NCBI GenBank assembly: GCA_003402315.1
Contig: QFXI01000023.1
Span: 62,001 to 126,000, forward strand
DNA from: Candidatus Nitrotoga sp. LAW
Lineage (GTDB): Bacteria > Pseudomonadota > Gammaproteobacteria > Burkholderiales > Gallionellaceae
DNA: 64,000 nt
Direction: 5' to 3'
Part shown: positions 1-7,927 of the stretch, in pieces
Layout: each line of letters begins with the position of its first letter
Position numbering within the stretch: position 1 is the stretch's first letter
Notes under the pieces: generated by a model
What the model saw: the letters and a program-made list of their open reading frames with translations, nothing else
Told to the model about the DNA's origin: nothing
The model's database searches: none
Translations under genes and position numbers: made by a program

Positions 1-279
1 CAAACGCAAAGCAGTTTTAACTTGCATTACGTATAACGCATACATCATCACAAGCATCATGAAATGTATCCATACTAAGAATGAGGTTAATTCACTCTCC
101 ACAATCAAACGCCGATACCAGTCTTTATAAAGATAGAGATAAACCGGCATCCCCAAATCAAATAAAATTACTGAAGTCATACCTAACACATGAAATACGC
201 GTTGCTTAGCGTATCGAAACGCAGCTAGCATTACTACGTAGGTCAACAGTGCAACCCACACTGTAGCTGCTGTCAGCAT
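1..279 (-). CDS. Partial membrane protein of the redox operon, cut by the window edge
   Basis: Ninety-three codons are open from an ATG at 279 to the window edge with no stop. The visible part has three hydrophobic stretches, about residues 1-21, 31-51 and 66-86, so it is an integral inner-membrane protein. The start lies inside the end of a small upstream ORF (ATG overlapping its TGA), which suggests translational coupling. It is the last visible gene of the minus-strand cytochrome operon, so a role in the same electron-transfer or assembly unit is plausible. I do not recognise the family. Confidence 0.55.
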   Translation of the reverse strand, partial: MLTAATVWVALLTYVVMLAAFRYAKQRVFHVLGMTSVILFDLGMPVYLYLYKDWYRRLIVESELTSFLVWIHFMMLVMMYALYVMQVKTALRL

Positions 280-386
280 ATTATCTTTAGTCCACGCACC
301 TTATTTTCATTCTCCATCAGTTCTTCTAAAGAACTCCAATTCGATATATTCAGGTGATCATTTTTATTGAGATGCTCTGTCGCCAC
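273..386 (-). CDS. Possible 37-aa acidic small protein
   Basis: A GTG-initiated ORF of 37 codons is preceded in frame by a stop just upstream. Its TGA overlaps the ATG of the next gene by seven bases, the coupled arrangement typical of true neighbours. The product is hydrophilic, rich in Glu and Asn, with no membrane segment. An internal ATG (MENENK) is an alternative start. No good Shine-Dalgarno sequence is visible, so this may be a chance ORF. Confidence 0.25.
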   Translation of the reverse strand: MATEHLNKNDHLNISNWSSLEELMENENKVRGLKIIC

Positions 387-471
387 TTCAAACAGCTAGT
401 TACCTACCACAAGTTTCAGTGTTCTACGGAATAGATCAACTATGCTTAAGTAAATTTAAGTAGATAGACGC

Positions 472-918
472 TTAAGTTTTAAGCATTTCTTGAATTGCTT
501 GATAATTTTCTTTACTAGAAAACTGTCCTTTATGAAATACAAATTGCAAGCGCTGGTCTAACTTATCCAGCCCTGCCAGACCGAACGAACGGCCTGAGTA
601 ATCCCCGTAAACTCGCAAATTTTTCACCAACTCCACGTGCTTTCCATTACGCATAATAATTCGGGTTTCCTGCTTACCTACTTCAATTGCGATGGGCGCG
701 GTAGGCAATAACATTAACCGGGTTTTCAATATACGATTCGCACCCGCGATAAAAAAGAAACTAGCCAGAAACGAAAATAAATATGCCAAACTGACATCAC
801 CGCCATACCAAAATTTGACTACCATTGACAGTAAAGCTACGACTGTAGGAACATACAACAACAAATCCCACATCATGCCTTTGCGGTCTTGCACTAAACT
901 GAAACGCGTAACACTCAT
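472..918 (-). CDS. Two-TM membrane protein of unknown function
   Basis: The 148-residue product has two membrane segments near the N terminus (about 17-36 and 43-61) and a soluble C-terminal half (70-148). It starts 6 nt after the stop of the thioredoxin-like lipoprotein gene, so it belongs to the same transcript. I do not recognise the family; the shape, two helices followed by a compact domain, would fit an accessory or assembly protein of the electron-transfer complex suggested by its neighbours. Confidence 0.7.
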   Translation of the reverse strand: MSVTRFSLVQDRKGMMWDLLLYVPTVVALLSMVVKFWYGGDVSLAYLFSFLASFFFIAGANRILKTRLMLLPTAPIAIEVGKQETRIIMRNGKHVELVKNLRVYGDYSGRSFGLAGLDKLDQRLQFVFHKGQFSSKENYQAIQEMLKT

Positions 919-924
919 ATTAGA

Positions 925-1464
925 TCAACCCGCGCGACTTTCTGTTCCTGCCTTCAGAATTTTCGTAATTCCCGCTTCCATTTCACCATGCAACATGCGT
1001 CCTGGTTGAACACCGCTAACGACACCTTTATCATTTATAAAGAAAGTCCAGGGATCACCCATCACACGATATGCTTTGAATGCTTGCGGATTTTGATATT
1101 GATCCATATGCAAAAAAAGTACCTGGGTTTGATATTTTTCCATTAGTGCTTTCAATATTTGCAACTGACCATCACACACAGTGCAATGGCCAGGTGTAGC
1201 AAACTCCAAGACAATAGGCTTACCTAGCGCCAACGCTTTATCTAAAGAGTATTGGTACATGCGTGCATCTGGCTGACGATATGTCGTCATTTTGCTCATG
1301 TCTCCACCGACATCTGCCAATGTTTTGGTGGGCAAACTAGGTGCAAGCATACCCTTCTGCAGCATTCCCATTGAAGCCCCACCTATACTCCATGCAGAAA
1401 ACTGCTCACCGCAACCACTAACAAGGCCGATGGTAACAAAAAGCCATAATATTCTTATTTTCAC
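925..1464 (-). CDS. Thioredoxin-fold lipoprotein
   Basis: I take the GTG at 1464 as start because it overlaps the preceding stop as GTGA and leaves a clean lipoprotein signal: MKIRIL, a hydrophobic core, then LVSGC with Cys18 as the lipidated residue. An ATG five codons upstream would give a longer, less typical signal. The domain from about residue 70 has the thioredoxin-like sequence HCTVCDG, with the CxxC pair at Cys94 and Cys97. The protein probably sits on the outer face of the inner membrane and handles disulfides or heme-protein maturation for the cytochromes encoded upstream. The substrate is unknown. Confidence 0.72.
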   Translation of the reverse strand: MKIRILWLFVTIGLVSGCGEQFSAWSIGGASMGMLQKGMLAPSLPTKTLADVGGDMSKMTTYRQPDARMYQYSLDKALALGKPIVLEFATPGHCTVCDGQLQILKALMEKYQTQVLFLHMDQYQNPQAFKAYRVMGDPWTFFINDKGVVSGVQPGRMLHGEMEAGITKILKAGTESRAG

Positions 1465-1973
1465 TTGGACCGGTTCCATCCATTACAAGTGCGGTATATA
1501 TTATATCCCCAGATAATGTTAGCCAGCAAAACCACGCTACCGAAAATTCCTGCAAGTGACATAAATCGTGATGCCGCCAGTTCTCCATCGTCATCAATAA
1601 AAATACCAACCAACCCTGCAGCACTAAAGAAAACGACGACCCCCAGCAAACCAAGGTTGTGCATCCAGAAGTGAACTTTGACCAAACGCAAACTGTAAAT
1701 GGAACGACGCACCAATCGTGGTATCAGATAATATACCGCGCCAAAAATAGCCATTTCTACCCACCCTAACAAATTAATATGCGTATGTCCTAAGACGATT
1801 CTATGGCCGGGAATCCCGCTATTAACAAAATGTCTGAAGGTGGGAACACCGCCCATCAATGCCCCCCAGGAAAAACCAATTATGCTGTAAATAATGCATG
1901 CATAAATAAACCACAATGTATATTTGGTATACTCTTTATCCTGAGCCCAAGGCTCATTTAATTCCTGCATCAT
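1461..1973 (-). CDS. Short heme-copper oxidase subunit I-like membrane protein
   Basis: This 170-residue protein has about four membrane helices (19-39, 66-86, 106-126, 138-157). The stretch GHTHINLLGW (His63 and His65) followed by AVYYLIPRLVRR resembles the heme-ligating part of cbb3 oxidase and NO reductase catalytic subunits; His101 and His105 are further candidates. A full subunit I is around 450 residues or more, so this is a minimal homologue or fragment and not a complete oxidase. It begins 1 nt after the membrane cytochrome c gene and overlaps the lipoprotein gene. It may bind heme and pass electrons between quinone and the adjacent cytochromes; that is inference. Confidence 0.6.
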   Translation of the reverse strand: MMQELNEPWAQDKEYTKYTLWFIYACIIYSIIGFSWGALMGGVPTFRHFVNSGIPGHRIVLGHTHINLLGWVEMAIFGAVYYLIPRLVRRSIYSLRLVKVHFWMHNLGLLGVVVFFSAAGLVGIFIDDDGELAASRFMSLAGIFGSVVLLANIIWGYNIYRTCNGWNRSK

Positions 1974-1974
1974 A

Positions 1975-2550
1975 CTAATTCTCTTTCGCTTTTAATTTCA
2001 CTTCTTCACGTACATCCTTATACTCCGATTTCCAGCTATCTGGTGCCCACATCCTTACCATTTCATCAATAAACTTGGACTCCCCGCCCACAGGAGGGAG
2101 TCGCGATGCATTAGAGCCTGGATTAGCTCGTAACTCAGAAAGAAACAAAGCAATCGCCTGCAAATCTGTAGGCGGCAATTTCGCTACAAAAGCAGCCCCT
2201 TTAGAAGGACCATGATCCATCGTCGTTCCAGCGTAAGCCGCCTCTGGATCTTTTAAAAATTTATTAAGATATTCAAGAGTTCGCTTGGAACCGATACCAT
2301 CAAGAACCAGCCCCATATTTGTACCATTGCGCATTGCGCGGTGGCAAACAGTGCATCCTGCTGTACGAAATAATTCAGACCCGCGCAAACCTTCTGTTGA
2401 AAAATCATACTGAAGCACTGGGAACATCGGTTTATCTAAACGTGACCTGACTACTTCTAACACCAACCAACTGCCCAAAGCCATAATGCCAATCAGCGCA
2501 AATCCTCCAAATAGCAATTTTTCTCCAAGCTTCATATTACTAATTGCCAT
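1975..2550 (-). CDS. Membrane-anchored monoheme cytochrome c
   Basis: The chosen start (MAISNM) follows GGGGG at a normal Shine-Dalgarno distance; an upstream in-frame extension to 2634 lacks support. The 191-residue product has an uncleaved N-terminal anchor (about 11-34) and one heme c site, CTVCH (Cys66, Cys69, His70), with Met111 a possible axial ligand. It should face the periplasm and exchange electrons with the diheme cytochrome encoded just upstream and the oxidase-like protein just downstream. Confidence 0.8.
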   Translation of the reverse strand: MAISNMKLGEKLLFGGFALIGIMALGSWLVLEVVRSRLDKPMFPVLQYDFSTEGLRGSELFRTAGCTVCHRAMRNGTNMGLVLDGIGSKRTLEYLNKFLKDPEAAYAGTTMDHGPSKGAAFVAKLPPTDLQAIALFLSELRANPGSNASRLPPVGGESKFIDEMVRMWAPDSWKSEYKDVREEVKLKAKEN

Positions 2551-2662
2551 ATTGAATAACCCCCAGCCACATAATGTACTTTTCCAATAGACAAAATCCC
2601 CGCGCCTAAATATCTCGGCGCGGGGATTTTGCAAGAAACATCAATCCAATCTTTACAACTTC

Positions 2663-3442
2663 CTATCGAACTACGACTTCCTTTAAAACGGTTTGGTTGT
2701 CAATAAGCAAGCCATCCCGCACATTAACCGGTGGAGCAGTAGTCAAATATGCAGCAACATTATAAATGTCATCATCTGTAAGCGTTTTCGCCACCGCTTG
2801 CATCATTGAAACCCCCCCAACTACAGGATCATTATTCCTTGTACCATCACGCCAACTTTTTAATTGGTTAACCAGATATACATACTTTTGATTGCCAATT
2901 GCTGGGAACATAGGATCAGCACCACGCCCATTAAACCCGTGACATGAGTAACAAGAGGCTACCTTACCCGCCACCCCACTGTGAACCAAAAGCTTCCCCA
3001 AATGCGGCTGACCAACTTGCTGCCCCTCCGCTTTAAGAGCCTTCAAATCAGACGGCTCAAACTTTCTAGGTAAACTATCTACAAATGCAGCCACATCACG
3101 GCGATCTTGCTCGCTCAATGCCTTAGCAAACCCGTTCATTACCGCGCCCAGCCCAGAAGGAACACGCTTGTCCGCAGCAAAATTAGTAAGTTGCTTAACA
3201 ATATACACGTAACCAATATTAGCCAAACGAGGCGCGCCCATGGCATCATTACCCAATGCGTTTTCTCCATGACAGGACAGGCAGGCAGGAACATCCCCCT
3301 TCCCCTGGGTAAAAATGACCTTGCCGTTAGCAGGATTTGCACTAACTTTTCCAACTTCCGCAGAAACAGCCGTTCCCGATACCAGCACAGTAGCAGCTAT
3401 AATTGTAAGCCATGACGACAACATGGATGTAGATTTGCGCAT
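2663..3442 (-). CDS. Periplasmic diheme cytochrome c4-like protein
   Basis: The 259-residue precursor has a Sec signal with probable cleavage after Ala28 (AVSA) and two similar cytochrome domains, each with a CxxCH site: CLSCH (Cys54, Cys57, His58) and CYSCH (Cys164, Cys167, His168). This tandem layout is that of cytochrome c4, a periplasmic electron shuttle. A G-rich Shine-Dalgarno sequence sits just before the ATG. It opens the run of redox genes continuing leftward. Confidence 0.85.
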   Translation of the reverse strand: MRKSTSMLSSWLTIIAATVLVSGTAVSAEVGKVSANPANGKVIFTQGKGDVPACLSCHGENALGNDAMGAPRLANIGYVYIVKQLTNFAADKRVPSGLGAVMNGFAKALSEQDRRDVAAFVDSLPRKFEPSDLKALKAEGQQVGQPHLGKLLVHSGVAGKVASCYSCHGFNGRGADPMFPAIGNQKYVYLVNQLKSWRDGTRNNDPVVGGVSMMQAVAKTLTDDDIYNVAAYLTTAPPVNVRDGLLIDNQTVLKEVVVR

Positions 3443-3594
3443 TTCCCCCCCTTATTTCTCGAAATTCTTCAATTTATCTTCCCCCAACAACCTTACAAGT
3501 GCTGATCGTTCAAACGCTGTGAAATCACACCATATTTTCGGAAGGCCGCCAAAACAACATTTTTACTACTTAGAGTAATATTCAGACTTGCTTT

Positions 3595-3696
3595 TTAAGA
3601 ATTCTTTTTAAATAAGATTGCAGCCATACCAAAAATAAATCCAAAAATACATACGTACATCAAAAGAACTTGGCCGGTAGTCACATTTTCAAACAT
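3595..3696 (-). CDS. 33-aa single-TM small protein
   Basis: An ATG follows an almost ideal ribosome site, AAAGGAGGAGAAGTT, and opens a 33-codon ORF. The product starts MFENVTTGQ, continues as one hydrophobic helix (about 10-28) and ends in KKNS, giving a short anchor with a positive tail. Small one-helix subunits of this kind are common in respiratory complexes (CcoQ or CydX style), and the position 150 nt upstream of the c4-like gene on the same strand fits that. No family assignment is claimed. Confidence 0.65.
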   Translation of the reverse strand: MFENVTTGQVLLMYVCIFGFIFGMAAILFKKNS

Positions 3697-3931
3697 AACT
3701 TCTCCTCCTTTCCAATACTGCCTAGTTAAAAAACTTTACTTTACATACTCGCGCCCTTCTATACTAACTAATTTTAGCATTGCCAATTTATATTACGCAA
3801 GCTTTTTTGGCCGGCCATTTAAGAAGAAAATAAACTTCAACTTCTTGAAAGCTAATTCAAACATCCGCTTATGCCATCTACACTACACGCGCGCGCAGTC
3901 TATAAAGAATGCTTAAATCCACACTTCACTA

Positions 3932-4033
3932 TTAATTATGTGCAGCATGCCACACTATGTGAGTTGCACACCATGATAATAAACAACCTATTACTATAGA
4001 GCCGGCCATCAAATAAATTAATAGAACATCCAA
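3932..4033 (-). CDS. Possible second 33-aa single-TM protein
   Basis: From a TTG at 4033 a 33-codon ORF encodes one hydrophobic helix ending in a His-rich tail (HIVWHAAHN). The frame stays open further upstream to a stop, so the true start is uncertain; the ATG at 4009 is another choice. It has the same strand and similar shape as the well-supported small gene at 3595-3696, but lacks a convincing ribosome site. Confidence 0.25.
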   Translation of the reverse strand: MDVLLIYLMAGSIVIGCLLSWCATHIVWHAAHN

Positions 4034-4885
4034 ATTCCGGCCTTCGCGGGTATAACAAATCGTACTATTTAATAGCCGACTCTATAAGTACAAACACCAA
4101 TTATATTTAATACAGCAGGTATTTTAGCTTTTTAGGATGGTTTCAGATGAATTACATTCATTATCCCCAAACTTAAAGCCAACTCTAAAAACCCGTAGCT
4201 TTCAAACTCTCTGGGGCTGGACTTTATGAATGCGGCCAAAGCCAGCCCACATTTTTCGATGGACTGCGTATTTTTGCGCAATTTCACCCCGCCTTTACCG
4301 CAATCGCCCATTTTTTAAGCAATTCAACCTACTATGAACGTCAGAAGACCTCTATTCCAGCCTGTTTGAAATAAACCAAACGCTTGAAGCTGTAGCTAAC
4401 AGCCGGTATGACCATAGCAAAATTGCCCGTACCTGACCAACAGTGCAAATTAGCTTACCGCCCATTTGTTCCATATCAACAAAGATATGTTCGACACAGG
4501 TGCAGGTTTTAACAATGTACATCCCTCCTCTTTACATCTGCGCTTCCGTGCAGCGCACGGATAGCCCTGATCAGCCAGGCCTGACAGGAATCTCCAGCAC
4601 AGCCTCGAAGTACTAATTTAATGATCATTAGGACAACGTCCAATACAAGCTCAAAAATGAGCCATCCGCCTAGAGCCACTGTACCCGAGCACACGTATAT
4701 GGAAGGCCACCGATCATTTCTATAACCACCAAAAAGCCAGACCCGCTTAGACTGCCTGTCATCTGCCGCATTCACGCAGCGACATATGAAAAGCCTTACT
4801 ACTTAACCCGTTAGATTCACTGACCTTGATCATTTACCAAAACTATACCTCAGGGTTGAACCCACCAATTTGTCTCTGCTCAAAT
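4034..4885. other. Stretch without a confident gene
   Basis: I see no recognisable protein, RNA or mobile element in this stretch. An 88-codon minus-strand ORF (4509-4775) predicts one hydrophobic helix at about residues 30-55, and a 59-codon ORF lies between 4131 and 4310, but neither has a good ribosome site or a familiar motif. It may be the promoter region of the cytochrome operon plus decayed sequence. Confidence 0.4.
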
Positions 4886-5761
4886 TTAATGAAAATCACC
4901 CACTGTCCGCTTAGTCTCCTCTGCTTGCTTGTTTATCTGCGTGATCAACTCATCTGCTTTTGACGGATCAATGCCCAGAGCTTGCCATTCTTCAGGGCTA
5001 ATTTCGGTTGGCCCATGCTCGGAAATACCTATGGCGACTAGCGCTTTTTCCGCGATATTAACCATACTGACCAAAGGTTGGCCAATAGCCGCAAGCTCAT
5101 TTTCAGGATCGTGGTGATAGCGCAATACAGCAATGATGCTGTCCGGTAGATTCCAAAAACGGGCTAGTTCGGCACCTAATTCACAATGATTCATCTCTAG
5201 CAGCTCCGCTTCGATCTCAGCGGAAAATCGATCAGGCTGGGAAACAAATCGGGTTTGTAGTTCATCGCTAAGTTTCTGATCGAGATAATTCAACACCATG
5301 TAGCCCATATCATGCAGCAGTCCCGCCAAAAATATTTCATCATCAAGTGGACGTGTGTTGCGCGGCATAGCTTGTGAAAGGATTTTCACGGCTAGAGAGA
5401 TAGCCAAACTGTGTAACCAGAGACCTTGAACGTCAAGTTTGCCCATAGGCTTCTTTATCAATGACGACATCACTGCAATACCCATGGTGACAGCTTTGAC
5501 GCGTGTAATACCAAGCAACATCGAAGCGTCCGCAACAGAGGAAACGCGCCTGGAAGCACCGAATAGTGGCGTATTTGCCAAGCCAATAATTTTCGCTGCG
5601 ATCTGCGGGTCTTTTTCAATTAGCTTGAGCATTGCCCGTTCACCTTCATCACTTTCTAGATCAAGAGCAAGAATTTTCTGCACGATAACTGGCATAGCGG
5701 GCAACGTATCTAAGTGCCGTATGGCGTCTTTCAGATTAGCTGGCGAACTGCTGGCGCTCAT
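4886..5761 (-). CDS. HDOD-domain signalling protein
   Basis: The 291-residue product is an HDOD protein across most of its length (about 10-215), with LLHDMGY matching the degenerate HD motif. HDOD proteins are regulatory relatives of HD phosphohydrolases used in signalling, biofilm, stress and cell-cycle control; they usually lack hydrolase activity. I chose the ATG at 5761 because GGGAGG lies 4 nt before it, while an ATG four codons upstream has none. The gene stands alone, between tRNA-Arg and the non-coding stretch, so its partner cannot be inferred. Confidence 0.8.
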   Translation of the reverse strand: MSASSSPANLKDAIRHLDTLPAMPVIVQKILALDLESDEGERAMLKLIEKDPQIAAKIIGLANTPLFGASRRVSSVADASMLLGITRVKAVTMGIAVMSSLIKKPMGKLDVQGLWLHSLAISLAVKILSQAMPRNTRPLDDEIFLAGLLHDMGYMVLNYLDQKLSDELQTRFVSQPDRFSAEIEAELLEMNHCELGAELARFWNLPDSIIAVLRYHHDPENELAAIGQPLVSMVNIAEKALVAIGISEHGPTEISPEEWQALGIDPSKADELITQINKQAEETKRTVGDFH

Positions 5762-5773
5762 GCTGCCTCCCAT

Positions 5774-6148
5774 GAATTAATTTATTAATAATCGTTTAGA
5801 TGTTTCTACCGGAAATTCTAAATCAAACGGCTTACTATCCACATACCGTGTAACAACCCAGTGGCGGCCTATTTTCAATCATGGTAACGACTCATGATGC
5901 TAAGTGGAAGCGCAGATAGTAAAGCAACTACGTTTCATTGCCTAGCAAGCTAGCCTGACTTACTCTTCCCATAACCGTTAAATAAAAATGGTAGCGGGTG
6001 CATGCAACCTTAAAACCCTAGGGAGGTCAGGTACTAGCATAAAAAATCAAGAAAGCATCAACTAACTGAATGCTGAAGAAAACGCGTCAATTATTCTGAC
6101 AAGATGGAAAGCAAGTTAACCAAACAAACCAGTCATAATCCTGATTAC
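5774..6148. other. Intergenic stretch between HDOD gene and tRNA-Arg
   Basis: No ORF of interest, repeat or RNA is recognised. It should contain the promoter of the HDOD gene and sequence 3' of the minus-strand tRNA. Confidence 0.5.
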
Positions 6149-6225
6149 TGGTGCGCCCGGCGGGAGTCGAACCCACGACCCTTGGCTTCGGAAACCAATA
6201 CTCTATCCAGCTGAGCTACGGGCGC
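6149..6225 (-). tRNA. tRNA-Arg(CCG)
   Basis: The minus strand folds into a standard cloverleaf with acceptor GCGCCCG pairing CGGGCGC, a T loop GGTTCGACTCC and anticodon loop TTCCGAA, giving anticodon CCG for codon CGG. The terminal CCA is encoded. It is a single gene with no tRNA neighbour. Confidence 0.95.
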
Positions 6226-6369
6226 TTTTCAGGGGTAGCAGTATAACGTACCCGTGCTTACCGTGCACACGGTAAGCACCAAACCCGCCTTTACACGCTG
6301 CTCGATTACCAAACATTACTGTTCAGCCAGCGCTTTACTGCTTTCGCGCATTACCCATAAGTTTCCTTA

Positions 6370-6880
6370 ACACTACTCCAAGTTGAATTTGTTCACGCAT
6401 CTGCTCAATCAAAAGTTTTATTTCCATGGACGCACGCGATACTTCTGCATCGACGGACTTTGAGCCTAGCGTGTTCGCTTCGCGGTGTAGCTCTTGCATC
6501 AGAAAATCCAGCCGCTTGCCTACTGTGCCGCCTTTAACCAGCGCTTGCTTCATTTCTACCAGATGGGTTTGCAGACGCGACAACTCTTCATCCACATCAA
6601 TCTTGCTGGCGAACAGTGTGATTTCCTGCCGCAGGCGTTCATCATCACCCGTTTGCAGCGCAATGCGCAAACGCCCGGCCAGTTTTTCTTCATACGCCGC
6701 AATGGCCGCCGGGATGCGCGGTGCGACCAGGGTGCATAAGGTTTTGATTTGCTCTATGCGCTGCAACAGAAATTTTGTGGCTTCTCGCCTTTGCGCCTAC
6801 GTGCTGCGGTGAATTCGCGCAATACTTGATGCAACAGTTCGGGCACCATGGTTTGCAGTGTGTTGGTAGGCAGAGACGAA
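6370..6880 (-). pseudogene. Partial, frameshifted copy of yicC
   Basis: About 510 bp match, with scattered substitutions, the part of the intact yicC at 16544-17410 that encodes roughly residues 125-288. One base is lost near 6765 (the frame breaks just before LLQRIEQ) and two bases are lost near 6385, so the normal end IQNLE is replaced by unrelated residues. The remaining 143-codon ORF (6335-6766) is thus not a working endoribonuclease subunit. Homology stops abruptly near 6880. Both copies lie on the minus strand, so they form direct repeats about 10 kb apart. Confidence 0.85.
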
Positions 6881-6904
6881 AAAGGTCAAAAAGGTCAACG
6901 AAGT

Positions 6905-6946
6905 CAGTTCTAACATTTCAGTATTTTGACTGAAATGTTAGAACTG
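6905..6946. repeat. 17-bp perfect inverted repeat with 8-nt loop
   Basis: Arms CAGTTCTAACATTTCAG and CTGAAATGTTAGAACTG match perfectly around TATTTTGA. It lies just beyond the broken edge of the yicC copy. There is no T tract, so it is not a standard rho-independent terminator; a mobile-element end or a protein-binding site is equally possible. Confidence 0.8.
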
Positions 6947-6975
6947 CCCCCCGCGCGTTATTCTTCGGAGTCGGT

Positions 6976-6999
6976 TTCAATTTTCATCATGCCAACCTA
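6976..6999. repeat. 24-bp repeat, left copy
   Basis: TTCAATTTTCATCATGCC and the next six bases are identical to 10570-10593, in the same orientation, and both copies are followed within 6-14 nt by AAACAATTCGA. Read on the minus strand each copy contains ATGATGAAAATTGAA, like the 5' end of a small gene that is cut short. The pair brackets the TumE/TumA and caspase genes. Confidence 0.75.
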
Positions 7000-7067
7000 T
7001 GAGATACGTGCAAAAACAATTCGAAGATGAGCCTGTTTAATTCAGTTTATTGTTAAGCACCCCCCAT

Positions 7068-7108
7068 GTGTTGTTCAATTTGACAACACGTCAACGTGTT
7101 GTTATTGT
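7068..7108 (+). promoter_or_regulatory. Promoter and dyad operator of the TumE/TumA-like pair
   Basis: A -35 TTGACA (7080-7085) and a -10 TATTGT (7103-7108) are 17 bp apart. Three alternating half-sites overlap them: GTGTTGT (7068-7074), ACAACACG (7083-7090) and CGTGTTGT (7095-7102); the last two form a perfect 8-bp dyad around TCAA. This layout suits autorepression by the antitoxin or toxin-antitoxin complex. Transcription would begin about 7115, at or next to the ATG at 7116. Confidence 0.65.
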
Positions 7109-7115
7109 CTCCAAC

Positions 7116-7412
7116 ATGAAAGCCCGCGAATTATTCAACCGACGCGTTCCTGTTGCGGAGCAGGCCTTTGCGGAGATGGTGCTGTGGGAAATGCCCGAGC
7201 CGCTTTCCGGCAGCAAGCATCGCTACAGATATCGTCTGGCATTCATCGTTGCCGGAAAGTGTGTGCTGCGTTATGACAACGAATCAGGCAAGGGCGATCA
7301 TAAACACGTGAGTGGCAAGGAAGTGAAATACCGCTTTGTTTCGGCTGACAAGCTGGCGGCGGATTTTTTTGAAGATGTGAAGAGGTGGCGCGATGAAAAC
7401 AGTAACGATTGA
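7116..7412 (+). CDS. TumE/DUF6516-family toxin
   Basis: The 98-residue product begins MKARELF and matches my memory of the TumE family: VEMVLW-type helix, PEPLSGSKHRYRYRLA, then VLRYDNESGKGDHKH and a final RW. TumE proteins are proposed toxins with RNase-type activity; the GKGDHKH stretch is the likely active region. I prefer the ATG at 7116 to the upstream in-frame one at 7050 because the promoter core lies between them. It overlaps the following antitoxin-like gene by 20 nt, as expected of a toxin-antitoxin pair. Confidence 0.75.
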   Translation: MKARELFNRRVPVAEQAFAEMVLWEMPEPLSGSKHRYRYRLAFIVAGKCVLRYDNESGKGDHKHVSGKEVKYRFVSADKLAADFFEDVKRWRDENSND

Positions 7413-7737
7413 TGTACGACCATTTAAGGACACGCTGGGCGATTTCACCAAGACATGGAAGAGCGGCAAGCCTACCGCGCCGCGCATCAGCTTTGAATCG
7501 CCCGAACTGCTATTCAAAGTGTTGTCCGGCAAACGCTGGGAACTGTTGAACGCAATGACTGGCGCAGGCGCGATGTCCATCCGCGAGGCGTCTCGTCGCG
7601 TCGAGCGCGATGTCAAAGCCGTGCATGGCGACGTAACCGCATTGCTTAACGCCGGGCTGCTGTCAAAAACAGACGATGGCATGATCGTGTTTCCGTTTGA
7701 TGCCATCCATGTGGACTTCATGCTCAAGGCGGCTTGA
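7393..7737 (+). CDS. TumA-like winged-helix antitoxin/regulator
   Basis: This 114-residue protein has a winged helix-turn-helix region at about 46-100, including SIREASRRVERDVKAVHGDV, and resembles the HVO_A0114-type DNA-binding proteins that pair with TumE toxins. AAGAGG precedes the ATG. It should neutralise the upstream toxin and bind the half-sites ahead of the operon. The toxin-first gene order is unusual among type II systems but usual for this family. Confidence 0.72.
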   Translation: MKTVTIDVRPFKDTLGDFTKTWKSGKPTAPRISFESPELLFKVLSGKRWELLNAMTGAGAMSIREASRRVERDVKAVHGDVTALLNAGLLSKTDDGMIVFPFDAIHVDFMLKAA

Positions 7738-7927
7738 GGTAAGGATAAATCGAGTCTGACCCGAATGCCACTAAGTTCAGCCTTTTTAGCAAGGTCAACC
7801 ATTGTGAAACTCGCACAAATAATGGCTTAACTTATTGTTTTAAATATGCCGAAGCCCCTTAGCTTATTGGTATTCAGGCCTGACCCTGATTGTATTTTCG
7901 TTGAAATTTTAAGAAAAGGTTTTCACG
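7738..7927. other. Spacer between TA pair and caspase operon
   Basis: It contains two copies of CTGACCC (7756-7762 and 7881-7887), a motif that returns on the far side of the caspase operon. A weak promoter-like pair, TTGGTA and TGTATT 18 bp apart, ends near 7905 and could drive the operon. AAGG lies 9 nt before the ATG at 7928. Confidence 0.4.

Noticed and set aside
4509-4775. 88-codon minus-strand ORF
   Set aside because: It predicts a helix but has no good ribosome site or known motif, and lies in a stretch with no other coding signal.
6149-6225. tRNA-Arg as the integration site of the accessory segment
   Set aside because: The accessory genes lie on the 5' side of the tRNA, whereas integrases usually use the 3' end, and no repeat of the tRNA end was seen on the far side.
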